Notes under the pieces: generated by a model
The model's database searches: none
Seen by the model: only the letters and a program-made list of their open reading frames with translations
What the model was told of the DNA's origin: nothing
Position numbers and translations under genes: made by a program
DNA from: Theodoxus fluviatilis
Lineage: Eukaryota > Mollusca > Gastropoda > Cycloneritida > Neritidae
Direction of reading: 5' to 3'
NCBI GenBank assembly: GCA_034096865.1
Contig: JAWQFJ010017573.1
Coordinates: 135,001 to 199,000, forward strand
Length of the DNA: 64,000 bases
In this document: positions 40,303-55,216 of the stretch, in pieces
How the letters are laid out: each line of letters opens with the position of its first letter
Position numbering within the stretch: position 1 is the stretch's first letter

Positions 40303-41639
40303 TCGAGTCAATTCAAAAATTACATTTTCAGATGGAACATTAAATTTATAAGCATTGAACTGCTTTTTTAAAACATCAAACCATTTTTAATGAAGATTTG
40401 TTATGGAAAGGTAGATCAACTTACCTGTGCACCCATCGCTCACACACATCGCAGCCGATTGAGCTTGGACCTGTTGTGTCGCAACAAGCCACCTTACACT
40501 GCACGCATGGGTGTCGGGGTCGTTGGCCTTTGTGCATGACGCACAGTAAGCAGCACCAACTCACTCACCAACACACTCACGAACACACTCACCAACACAC
40601 TCACCAACACACCTGCAATGTTCACAATGATCTTAAAAACGCGCATATGATAGTTTTACGTTTATAACATTTACGAAATGACATAAACTAAGTTATTTCT
40701 GTTTGTTTTTGGTTTGTTTTTTTGTGATTACTGTCATTATGGTATTATAATTTGACAAACATCCTAACCAACATACAGACTGACTAACAAACTCGCAGTT
40801 CGTATACACGCATTACGTATTACGTATATTTATTATTTATGATACGATTCGTCTAAAAAAAATGTGACATATATCGTGTGTTATATCTCTGTAACCCAAG
40901 TTACGTATGTTGCATTTTTGTCATCATTATGTCAACTATAAGATAGCCTATGTTATCTCTCTCTGAAAAACAAAAGTCACCTCTGTTACTGTTAATATTG
41001 TTATCATTTGTGTTCATTATTAATATTTCATGAATTTACAAACTGACAAGCACAAGTCCGGTGAGGAAAAACTAATGCATAAAGAAAAGCAAAATATACA
41101 CTCACCAGGAATCCACGGAACACCAAACACCAAACAGGGAATGAGTTTTTATATATAAAAAGAATGCAATTGGTGAACTTCTAGGGAGCATGCGAGGATC
41201 GCAGTTTTCTGACCAGTATTCATAGATCGGGTGAGCTCTCCATTGCTGCTGACTATAGTTAGTTGTTCTCAAAAATCCTTTCTCAGTCTCTTGTCGAACG
41301 GACTGACCACCCCTCACTAATGCAACTAAAAAAAGGGGGGGAGGGCTTTGCGGGGCCTTGCGGGGCCTTGCGGGGCTTTGCGGGGCCTTGCGGGGCCTTG
41401 CGGGGCTTTGCGGGGCCTTGCGGGGCCTTGCGGGGCTTTGCGGGGCCTTGCGGGGCTTTGCGGGGCTTTGCGGGGCTTTGCGGGGCTTTGCGGGGCTTTG
41501 CGGTAAAAAACAGTACCCAAAACATAAAGATGGTTGAATGCCTGTCCCAACAAATGCAACAACATTCGAAAATAAGTTTTCAGCGAGAAAAGATGGCTAG
41601 TCCAAAACTGGGGGAAATCTCGAGCGACACTTCGAGCAA

Positions 41640-41670
41640 CCAAAGATTATAGGTTACCTATAATCTTTGG
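41640..41670. repeat. 31-bp perfect palindrome
   Basis: Arms CCAAAGATTATAGGT and its exact inverse around a single T. It lies 113 bp beyond the foldback element's right target duplication. Could fold as a hairpin or cruciform; function unknown. Confidence 0.85.
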
Positions 41671-42654
41671 AGCAACTAAACTTCAGAAAATGTATCTGCG
41701 GAGCGTCCATTCGCAGATTGTTGCATGGTCCTCAGGGAGGTGAGTTGTGTAGGGGTGACGTACAGTGGCCTGATAACCAGGGAGAACATTCTTGCTGTTT
41801 GAGTACCCACAAACAGATGGAAAGACGCATTAAAAACTCAGTGAAATTTATCTTTGCTTTTTATCAACCTATATAGCTGCATGACCTCTGCTGGTTGTAC
41901 TGTACGTCGTCAACGTTAGAGACCCTTAAATTTACTTCTGAAATAGAACGTGTTACATAGATCATTAGTCAGTCCTTCACGACAAATTAACTGCTTTTTT
42001 ATGCTTCCATAGTTTATGCACGACTTAAGGATGATGCCATGATCGGTAGGGGGAGATCACTAAAATCATCTGGTAGCTCCCACCCACAACACGGTGATCA
42101 TGAGCATTGGATGTCAGTCAGATGAATGAACATTTTCAGTTGAGTTGATCTCCCTAGAACACTACTTTGATAAAAAGATACCGATTTGCTGGTGCGCACA
42201 TTAATTTAGGCTTTTTGATTCTGGCGCCTAGCACGGTCCTGTAGAAAAAGGCAGCATGGAAGAGCACGGAGATTTACCTCCCTTGGATGTTTTCATACGC
42301 TGGCGTGCCTCGTGCGTGAGCCCGGGTGGACTTTCGACCTGCCTCGCTCAGAAAGCTTGTTGCCATGCTGTGTGATTCATGAACGAAAGATTTAGGGAGG
42401 AGTTTGAACATTCGTGGGCATTTAATGCAGTAGTTTATGCTTGATGTCAACATATTTGTTGATCGAATCTCTGCGTTCAGCAAGACCGCACCAGCGGTTT
42501 TTAGATCGTCTAAACAGCATCGCACGTACCGTTGTCACCTTACTCCAAGGGCTACAATCGTCTCCGTATGTGTAATCGTTATGTCCAATTATAACCTTTC
42601 AATGCCAGATGCTGACAGAATCGCCGTCTACTTTTAGCAACAGATGCCACTCAT
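41671..42654. other. Intergenic, no recognised gene
   Basis: Non-coding, moderately CpG-containing near 42290-42340. No element or gene recognised. Confidence 0.4.
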
Positions 42655-42655
42655 T

Positions 42656-42722
<67 letters not shown>

Positions 42723-42846
42723 CTCTCTCTCTCTCTTCGTGTCCTTCGTCTCTCTCTTCCTCTCCTCTCTCTCTCTCTCTCTCCTCCTGTCTCTCTCTCC
42801 TCATCTCTCTCTGCTCTCATCCTCCTCCTCTCTCTCTCTCCCTCTC

Positions 42847-42880
<34 letters not shown>

Positions 42881-42953
42881 CCGCTCTCTAAGTCTGTCTG
42901 TCTCTCTCTCTCTGTCTCTCTCTCTCAAACTCTGTCTCTCTCACCCCCTTGTG

Positions 42954-42993
<40 letters not shown>

Positions 42994-43066
42994 CTCTCTA
43001 CTCTCTCTTCTCTCATCTCTCTCTCTCTCTCTCTCTGCTCTCTCTCTCTCTCTCTCTCTCACACAC
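42655..43066. repeat. (CT)n tract, 5' flank of LINE A fragment
   Basis: About 410 bp of CT with CTGT and CTCC interruptions, ending CTCTCACACAC at the LINE A fragment. Leu-Ser and Arg-Glu frames here are artefacts. Confidence 0.95.
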
Positions 43067-43145
43067 ATCCTTAGGTACAAATTTTGTCATGTCTTGTAAC
43101 TTGTAATGGGCCGGAGGCCCCCACAATAAACTCATTTGTTCGTTG

Positions 43146-43150
<5 letters not shown>
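43067..43150 (+). mobile_element. LINE family A, 84-bp 3' fragment in (CT)n
   Basis: Nearly identical to the 3' end of the LINE A copy at 2721-6304 (- strand): ATCCTTAGGTACAAATTTTG, CTTGTAATGGGCCGGAGGCC, then the AATAAA signal and TTGTTCGTTGTTCGTTC. It is embedded between CT tracts, and its own strand reads (TC)n on both sides, as in the other copy. Confidence 0.88.

Positions 43151-43215
<65 letters not shown>
43151..43215. repeat. (TC)n tract between LINE A and LINE B copies
   Basis: Pure TC run, both the 3' flank of the LINE A fragment and the 5' flank of the LINE B copy. Confidence 0.95.
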
Positions 43216-43217
<2 letters not shown>

Positions 43218-43257
43218 AAGACAAAAACACTAACGACAGCCCTTAACCATCAACCTC

Positions 43258-43854
43258 ATGCTGGAAAACGAAGTTATTGAGCAAGTCTCTGAACACAGAG
43301 TGCTTGGCATAATTGTTGATGAACATTTAACTTGGGAACACCATATTCATTCTTTATGCAAAACTATTGCTAAAAACATTTTCTTACTCTCCAAACTAAG
43401 GCATCTTGTAAACACCAATGCATGCAAGATATTTTTTCACGCACACATAAATTCCCATATTAATTTTGCATCTGTTGTTTGGGATGGCTCCATGGCAGTG
43501 CACTTAAACAAGATTAAGTCACTGTACAGACGAGCTGCCAAGCTTATCATTTCCGACTCAACATTGTCTACAGACGAAAAACTCAGAAATCTTGGGCTGC
43601 TGCCCTTCCATAAACACCTCGCCCAAAATAAATGCATTCTCATGCACAAAATTGCTCATTCAAGAGCACCGACGTACCTTAATGATCTATTCCATCATCC
43701 CCAAACGAGCCGCTTAACATCTCGTGACACCTTCATTCTTCCACAACCCAGAGTAGGCATTTACAAAGGCAGTCTTGCATATTCAGGTATTTTGATATGG
43801 AACTCACTCGATCCCATTACACCTCAGGAACAATACTTCCTTGAAGTCCTTTAA
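43258..43854 (+). pseudogene. LINE B reverse transcriptase C-terminal fragment
   Basis: 198 codons, uninterrupted. Starts within the RT thumb: HRVLGIIVDEHLTWEHHI, then ACKIFFHAHINSHINFASVV, LYRRAAKLII, LGLLPFHKHLAQNKCILMHK and APTYLNDLF. This pattern is typical of jockey/CR1-type elements. The ATG at 43258 is internal; upstream the frame is closed by a TAA, and KTKTL appears in another frame, suggesting a frameshift. Confidence 0.85.
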
Positions 43855-44462
43855 CACTTCTGTGATGAGGTGCACCTAATGACCTATTACCAAGTGTATT
43901 GTACATCTACTGTGTTCATCCTCTATTAAGTTATCCCTGCTTCTGTCTCTCCCCACCCCACCCCCTATCCTGTGTGTCGGATCTCTCTGTGTCTCAGACC
44001 TCTCTCAAACCCCCCCCCCCCCCCCCCCCTTCCCCATCCTTTCTGTAAGACAAGCTGACCAGCTGACCACTCTGTGACTCCCTCTACTGTGGTCTGATTG
44101 TTAGTGCAGCTGCCCTGTCAGTCGTTACATTAGAGTTACCCCTGGCTAGTGAGTCGCCCTCCCACTCGGGCATCTGAATTGTAACATTTTGAGTATAAAT
44201 CTTATGTTTTCCCTCAAGTAAGACAGGTAATTGCAACGGCATGTGAGTCATTCAATAGATTGTGTTATGCTGAATGAGGCAACATTTGTAAGAAGTCATT
44301 TCAAAGTAAGTTAAATTAAGTAATCTCTCCTTTCTGCCAAATAGTAGCACAACCCGGGAACCAGGGTTAAGATTTGTGAAATAATCCACACGCTGGTTCC
44401 TGTGAGGTCTGTTCATTCGCTTGTTAAGGGGGAACGGCAGACGAGACGAGAGAGACCCCATC

Positions 44463-44545
44463 CCATCTGGGGGAGAGACCACTGCCACCATGGTCTAGAG
44501 AGACCACTGCCACCAGGGTATAGAGAGACCACTGCCACCACGGTG
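44463..44545 (+). repeat. Tandem triplicate GAGAGACCACTGCCACCA
   Basis: Three units of about 28 bp, each containing AGAGACCACTGCCACCA, within the LINE B 3' UTR. Confidence 0.85.
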
Positions 44546-45040
44546 TTGGGTTGATCCATTCCATTATCATCAGGCCTCGGACCAGCCAGCAGCTCCTGTA
44601 CCCATTGGTGAAAAATAAAGTTGTGGAAAGCAGCTACGATTTTGTCTCATACCTGCGCCCTGCTACCATCATGCCTCATTCCACTCCACCACACTTCCAT
44701 ACGTGATTATCTCTTCCGATAATCTTTTTGCTGTACCCTGAGTACAATGTTGCCTGTACATATGACACGGTGCTACTTGTACCTCGAGCAAACAATTGTT
44801 GAAGGCATCAACTAAAACCTTGTTCATGTCATTGTTACTATATTGTCCAAATATCACTGCCTACTGTTGTACATTGATATACTACTTGATACTTATTATC
44901 TTTTTTTTCTGTTTTCCCTCTCTTTTTCCCCCCATTTATCTAGGATTGTCTGTTCATTCTTTACAAGTGAGGACAATTTGTAAGATAGGCAGAAATGCCT
45001 AAAATTCCATCCTTGATAAATAAAAAATCTATCAATCAAT

Positions 45041-45042
45041 CA

Positions 45043-45085
<43 letters not shown>

Positions 45086-45220
45086 ACTCTCGGTCACTCT
45101 CTGTCATGTCTCTGTGTCTGTCTTGGTTTGTCTGTCTGTTTGTCTGTCTGTCCGTATGTCTGTCTCTGTGTGTCTGTCTGTCTGTCTGTCTGTCCCTCCC
45201 TCCCTCCCTCCCTCCCTCCC

Positions 45221-45284
<64 letters not shown>

Positions 45285-45330
45285 CCTCCCTCCCTCCCTC
45301 CCTCCCTCTCCCCCCCCCCCCTCCCCTAGA
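45041..45330. repeat. (CT)n, (CTGT)n and (CTCC)n block
   Basis: CT run at the LINE B 3' end, then CTGT units, two CTCC runs, and a C run near 45311. It ends about 180 bp before PTGR2 exon 1. Confidence 0.95.
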
Positions 45331-45508
45331 GTGTCACATGCTTTCCTACCCACGACCCACACATCACCTTTTCTTTATTAAATAGGATTCCCTGAGCTAG
45401 ACTGAATGTACACTTGCCTTACAGAACCTGTTGCCATCAGGTATAACATGTTTTACCCTCACCATCTCATTCATTTCCAGATCTACTGATAAAAGGGGAA
45501 CACTGGCA

Positions 45509-49987
<4,479 letters not shown>

Positions 49988-50157
49988 CAGTCACTGCCTT
50001 GAATCAGGAATGTTGCAGTCAACCCCATCCCAGTGCCTTGCTAAGTGACGTCTGGTCAGTCAGAAACAACGCTGATGCAACATCATTGTATAAGATCAAG
50101 ACTTGGGGCAAGTGTGACTGTTTGCCTAGCTCAACTGGGCAACTGCTGATCTCCTTC
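49988..50157 (+). other. PTGR2 3' UTR
   Basis: Sequence following the stop. No AATAAA is seen before the repeat at 50158, so the polyadenylation site is not placed. Confidence 0.35.
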
Positions 50158-50285
50158 CAGGAGGTTATGTTTTACCCTTGGTTCAGTGATTCAGCAAAAT
50201 ACATCAAAAAGTTCAAGATGGATCCTGATGAAATTTGGTGGAAGGTCAAGGTTTCACCCAAGGAAGAATCCATTAAATTTTGGAG
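50158..50285 (+). repeat. Dispersed repeat family, copy 2
   Basis: AGGAGGTTATGTTTTACCC, AAAAGTTCAAGATGGATCCT, then GATGAAATTTGGTGGAAGGT and GGTTTCACCCAAGGAAGA. Same family as 25121-25256. Confidence 0.65.
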
Positions 50286-50637
50286 TTAATATCTGTTATC
50301 TTGTGTTGAAATTACAACCAAAAAGGGAAATTTTATCACAATACATAAAGTTGATGAAGTCAAACAATTAATGATGCTGGCATATGTGTTCCACACTCAA
50401 GAAACCCTTTCAGCAGATGATAAACTAAACTTCGGCGCAAACTATAATATAGATTGGAATCAAGGTCCCTTTAAAGTTCTTGGGATTACATTATCCGCCT
50501 ATATATCGGAGGATGTCCCTAAATTAAACTAAGAAGGACTAGTAGGAAAAGTAAAGAATATACTCAAAGCATGGAGAGGGAGAAACCTCACACTTTTCGG
50601 AAAAGTCAAAATCATAAAGACACTAGCATTCTCTAAA

Positions 50638-50850
50638 TTGACTTATTATCTGATGAACATTCCTCGACCCCCTGACAGTATGATAAAAGAAATCAGCAAA
50701 ACATGCTTCCAGTTTTTCTGGAACGGTAAACCTAGCAAAATAAAAAGAGATGTAATGATAAAAGAATGCAGTGAGGGAGGATTGGGAATGATAGATGTAG
50801 ATAGCTTTGACAAAGCTCTAAAATTGACTTGGATGAGACATTTACTGTAA
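50638..50850 (+). pseudogene. LINE RT C-terminal fragment
   Basis: The longest ATG-initiated piece of the RT remnant, 70 codons. It lacks catalytic residues. Confidence 0.75.
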
Positions 50851-51204
50851 GATAACTTCACACGCAACTATGTGTCTTTTATGGACCATACTGTACATTG
50901 CATTGACTTGTATTAGAAATGCAGCTCGACACAATTTGGCGCTGTGAAATCCCCATCACTCCATCTTGTCCAGCATTCCTAACATTTTTTTACCATCTGG
51001 TGCCCTTATATTTCTAAATTTCGCATACCTTTCACACAAACACCTTACCTGTCTATCTCTCTCACTCTCAATATCTCCTTCTCTTTCGTTCTTTTTTCGG
51101 CTAGGAGATAAACCCCACCCCTTCTAATCCACCCCCAACATTACTACACTCAGTAGACTTCCTCGTTTGCTGTTCTTATTATTTTGATCAATTGTCTGTC
51201 TGAA

Positions 51205-51332
51205 CTGATGATTGATGATGATTGATAGGGATGATGGTGATGATTGATGATGATTGATAGGGATGATGGTGATGATTGATGGTGATTGATAGGGATGATG
51301 GTGATGATTGATGATGATTGATGTTGATTAAT
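51205..51332 (+). repeat. GATGATTGAT tandem repeat
   Basis: About three units of 32-47 bp of GATGATTGATGATGATTGAT and AGGGATGATGGT, within the LINE 3' UTR. Confidence 0.88.
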
Positions 51333-52309
51333 GAAAACTGCAATGTGTACCTTACCTTTTTTTTCCTCCTGTTTTTCTCTTTTTGTAAATAAACTTCATG
51401 AAAAAAAAACTTCGTCGAGTCAGGCCTGGCTAGCAGAACATGCTGCCTGAATTAATCAAACAGGCCATGGAATATAAATTTTGGTTTCCTTGCTGGAGGG
51501 TTGCCCTCTTTGAGAGCTTTTTAGTCTTGTTTGTAAGCTCATACCATGACCTTGAGTGTATGAGCTTACTTTGGCAAAGTATGGTTTTGGAACCATCCAT
51601 GAGCCATGATCTTCTAAAAGTAATTTAGTTTAGGGTTTTTATAGATCTTTGCAGTACTGAAGGATTTATTATGGTATGATATTCGTGTTGATAGCTGATT
51701 CATGATTCAATGGAACAAGCTCATGGGTATCATGTTTACCAATGTCATATTTCTATTGACAAGTGAAATGCTGAAGGAAAACAAAATAATATTGTTGAAA
51801 TCTTTACTACACATAATGTGTTATGCAATAAACTGAGCAGTCAACAACACTCACTTGGGTGTGATTGTCATCCAGCTTCTACAACTATGGCGTACTTCAG
51901 TGACATTACATGTACACAGTCTCAAATTCAAAACCAAGAACCCACTAAAACTGAATACTCCCCTAACAATGCATACAGAGGCTTAAGAATATCCTGAAAA
52001 GCTTGCCAAAAAGTCGGCCATTCACTTAACAGCAAACTAACAGTATGTCACATGCAATTCACAAAGGTAGCTGCAAAAAAAACAAAGTCATGATAAATTC
52101 ACCTCCACTTAATTCAACAGATTAGGAAGTACTTGGGGGAAAGAAAAATGTTTGAGATCCCAACATGTCCCATTTACTGGGATTACAATCTGACCCTGGA
52201 TCAGGCATGACTGGAAGGCAGTGCCACATTTTATTCATTAACATTTCACAGAACTTAAAGCAACAAATACACACATGCATGCATGCATACACATACATGT
52301 ACATGCATG

Positions 52310-52310
<1 letters not shown>

Positions 52311-52355
<45 letters not shown>
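52311..52355. repeat. (AC)n microsatellite
   Basis: Pure AC run preceded by CATGCATGCAT alternations. Confidence 0.93.
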
Positions 52356-52356
<1 letters not shown>

Positions 52357-52624
52357 CAGACTGGAATATTCAGTGCCAGTAGTTATTGTGGTCTTGCAGA
52401 GTTTCCAACACCAATACCAAACCAAGGTGACCCTTATTCACCACTGAAGCCATAGGGGCTGCACTACTCAAGACATGACAAGTTGCACTTATCATCCAGG
52501 TACAGCAAGACTGAACTGCTGAAGGCTTCATCATGAGGTCCAGATGAGAACTTCCCTTCCCCATACTCTTTGTCAGTATTTCATGAATCTTCTTCTTTGT
52601 TGTCCAGGCACTGCAGTCTGCCGT

Positions 52625-52695
52625 CAGAAACATTGAGCTGGCAGAAACATTGAGCTGGCAGAAACATTGAGCTGGCAGAAACATTGAGCTGGCAG
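52625..52695 (+). repeat. 17-bp tandem repeat
   Basis: Four units of GAAACATTGAGCTGGCA. Confidence 0.9.
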
Positions 52696-53107
52696 CTGAG
52701 ATCCCCAAAGCAGTCGCCGTGTGTCCTGCACACTTATGGAAGCTGACCAAATGTAACAGTGCAAGACAAACCAGCTGAAGTCACTACAGCCCCTTTTTAA
52801 ATAAGACTTCCAGATAAGTCCTCATCAGGCTACTTTTTTTTTGCAGCTTTACATGAAAGTAAAATAATTATTGTCATAGGTTATGAACATGCTCTCTGGA
52901 ATGAGTATTTAAGAACTGGACAATTTTGTGTGCAAAAAATCTGACAGTCATTTTTCACACTTGGCCCAGTTTTCTCGTGCATGGTCACAAATAAGCAAAG
53001 GCGTCTTCAGGCATATACTTATACCTGTGCATTTATATGGTTTCCTGCCTCTGTGATCCACAAAACTTCAGATGGCCACGTCCGTCACATCACCTTTTTT
53101 TAAAAAC

Positions 53108-53278
53108 ACAGCCCCCTGTGGGTCAGGGGTAAGAACAGACCCACCACGTCTCCCTACTCAATCTGTACAAGGCAAATTACTAGGGAATGAAAGGTAAGAC
53201 TTTACTCCTACATTAACCAGCTCTGATGATTTTTGCTATCAATGGCCATGCATAGGCTGAAAAGGCTGCTAGGCTGTC
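53108..53278 (+). mobile_element. SINE-like family copy
   Basis: CCCTGTGGGTCAGGGGTAAG, GACCCACCACGTCTCCCTAC, AATTACTAGGGAATGAAAGG, then ATGGCCATGCATAGGCTGAA and GGCTGCTAGGCTGT, followed by CATCATTATCATC. Confidence 0.65.
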
Positions 53279-54095
53279 ACTCATCATTATCATCAAGAAA
53301 CACAAGTCCATCAGCGAACACATTCTTGGGGGTCTGCTTCACTTTTTGCCAAAGCATTGCAGGAAGAGAAAGTTGGAGAGGGAGGTTTGAGTCATCACAA
53401 TACACAAAAATAAATGCATAATGTCCTATAATGCTACATTTGGCTCTTGCTGCCATTTCCATTCTGACCCTTACAGCCATGATTAGTTCTCGAGTTTTCC
53501 TTCTCCAACTCTGTATTCTAAATGACCATGAGACACATCAGACTAACTTTAGAGCAATGAATTGGGGAGGAAAACGAGGAGGCTGTAGCTGGGTTTAGCT
53601 GGCAGCTTGGGGCAGTATGGGGAAGGAAGGAATGGGGAAGGAAGGAATGGAGATTGGCAGTATGGGACATTGTGAGTGGTAGGAGAATACATCATGTCAA
53701 TATTTGGGGTCTGATGCTGCACTGCAGAAAGACTATTCAGGGACAGTGTCTGTGGTACCTGTAGAGACTGATGGGGGTAGAAATCTCACAAACTGTCTGG
53801 ATCAGGATGCTGAGGATGTCATGTCTACTGGGTAGATTTTCAATCAGTTCTCTTCAACGTCTTAACACATAGTGTCTTCCTGTTCTTTGACATGAACACA
53901 AATACCATGACTAAATGTGTCCATGCAGACATCATCACTCAGTCAAAAATGTTTCTTGGGTCTGGTGCCTAAATGTACTACACTTTCCTTGCTTATGGTT
54001 CCAAATGTGTTTGTTTAATCAGGTCAACAAAGCATTAGACAATCAATATGAAGGGGTAAAACAAAGGATAAAGCATTGTACAAAACAGTTCAATT

Positions 54096-54101
54096 TTTAT
54101 T
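54096..54101 (-). terminator. Likely ERLEC1 polyadenylation signal
   Basis: AATAAA on the - strand, about 60 bp beyond the ERLEC1 stop at 54160. Position is plausible for a short 3' UTR. Confidence 0.55.
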
Positions 54102-54159
54102 TATAAAATCACAGGAAGAACAAGTTTGCAAAGAGATCAAGAAATATTATGCTTCAACC

Positions 54160-54835
54160 TTATTCCAGGTTAACATTTTTCAATAGTCCATACTCATCTG
54201 CTTGGTCTATTAGAGGGCAGAAAATAGGAGATTCAATCTGCAAAAGAAGAACAAGACATGTTCCTTGAGCTGCAAGGGAGAAGCCAACAATCCAGCAATA
54301 AAGTGCAGAATACTGCAACTTATCTCACGGCACTGATGCACAGCCTTCCACAGAGAGTAATTACTATACACCTCAATCACCACTCTTGCAAGAAAATTGT
54401 CAAAAGTAATCAGGTCTAAGTCACCTTCACGAAGAAACCTCATTTTTAAAAGCTGTTGTTTAAGAGTCTACTTTTCCTTTATCACTATACATTTATTTGC
54501 AGAATGGACCAAATGGGAAACTATCTTGTTTCCAAGGACAAACATGTTCTTCGCCTGCTAATGAATCTTATCACAATGAATACTGTAAAATCACCAAATG
54601 AAAAGTCACTTCATCAATTTACTTTCATGATGTGCATTTCACCTGGTAAGAGACAATGTTTAGGGTTACTTTAACCACTGAATACAAGGTAGGTTACATC
54701 CATAATGCTCTCCCAGACAATCTTGTTCTTTTTTTCATGCAACTCTCAACCTAACAATGCACAGAGAAATTATGTTTTTAGTAAATTTACTCCAACGACA
54801 ATAAGAAGCAACATGCACATCATGTTCAGTAAGAG

Positions 54836-54879
<44 letters not shown>

Positions 54880-54920
54880 CAAGCACACACACACACAAAC
54901 TCAAGCACACACAAACTCAT

Positions 54921-54972
<52 letters not shown>

Positions 54973-55136
54973 CTTTACAAAATTTTGACATATTGAATTA
55001 AAGGCATACTTACTCCTAAAACATATTCACAGATGTGTGGTTCCATCAAGTACAGAGCAACTGAATGGGGGTGCTGAGTGTTTGTCACACATCTGCAAGA
55101 ATCAAAGTAAATTCCTGTCAAATTTAAAGAGTGTTT

Positions 55137-55216
<80 letters not shown>

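Larger units (their letters stand above)
43216..45045 (+). mobile_element. LINE family B, 5'-truncated copy
   Basis: Begins directly after (TC)n with the C-terminal part of a reverse transcriptase (43258-43854), followed by an approximately 1.2-kb 3' UTR. Its end (GACAATTTGTAAGATAGGCA, ATGCCTAAAATTCC, then AAATAAAAAATCTATCAATC) matches the short copy at 1359-1506 and again runs into (CT)n. It contains a C run near 44009-44029 and a 27-28-bp triplicate at 44463-44545. Confidence 0.82.
50423..51409 (+). mobile_element. LINE 3' end (L1/Tx1-like RT), degenerate, with poly(A)
   Basis: RT remnant in one frame with a single stop: WNQGPFKVLGITLSAYI, then KNILKAWRGRNLTLFGKVKI, SKLTYYLMNIPRPPDSMIKE, FQFFWNGKPSKIKRDVM and EGGLGMIDVDSFDKALKLTW, ending at 50850. 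The order is typical of L1/Tx1-type elements downstream of the YxDD motif. A 3' UTR follows with a GATGATTGAT repeat, an AATAAA at about 51388 and an A run at 51401-51409. Strongly 5'-truncated. Confidence 0.82.
51410..54095. other. Intergenic between PTGR2 and ERLEC1
   Basis: Non-coding. Contains an (AC)n at 52311-52355, a 17-bp GCAGAAACATTGAGCTG tandem at about 52625-52695 (four units), a SINE-like copy at 53108-53278 and a short GGGGAAGGAAGGAAT repeat near 53617. An AATAAA lies at about 51829. No gene recognised. Confidence 0.5.

Noticed and set aside
42599..43106. 165- and 151-codon Ser-Leu frames
   Set aside because: Same artefact from a (CT)n tract.
52370..52750. 126-codon - strand frame near ERLEC1 3' side
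   Set aside because: Contains a 17-bp tandem repeat and no similarity to ERLEC1, whose stop at 54160 is clear.
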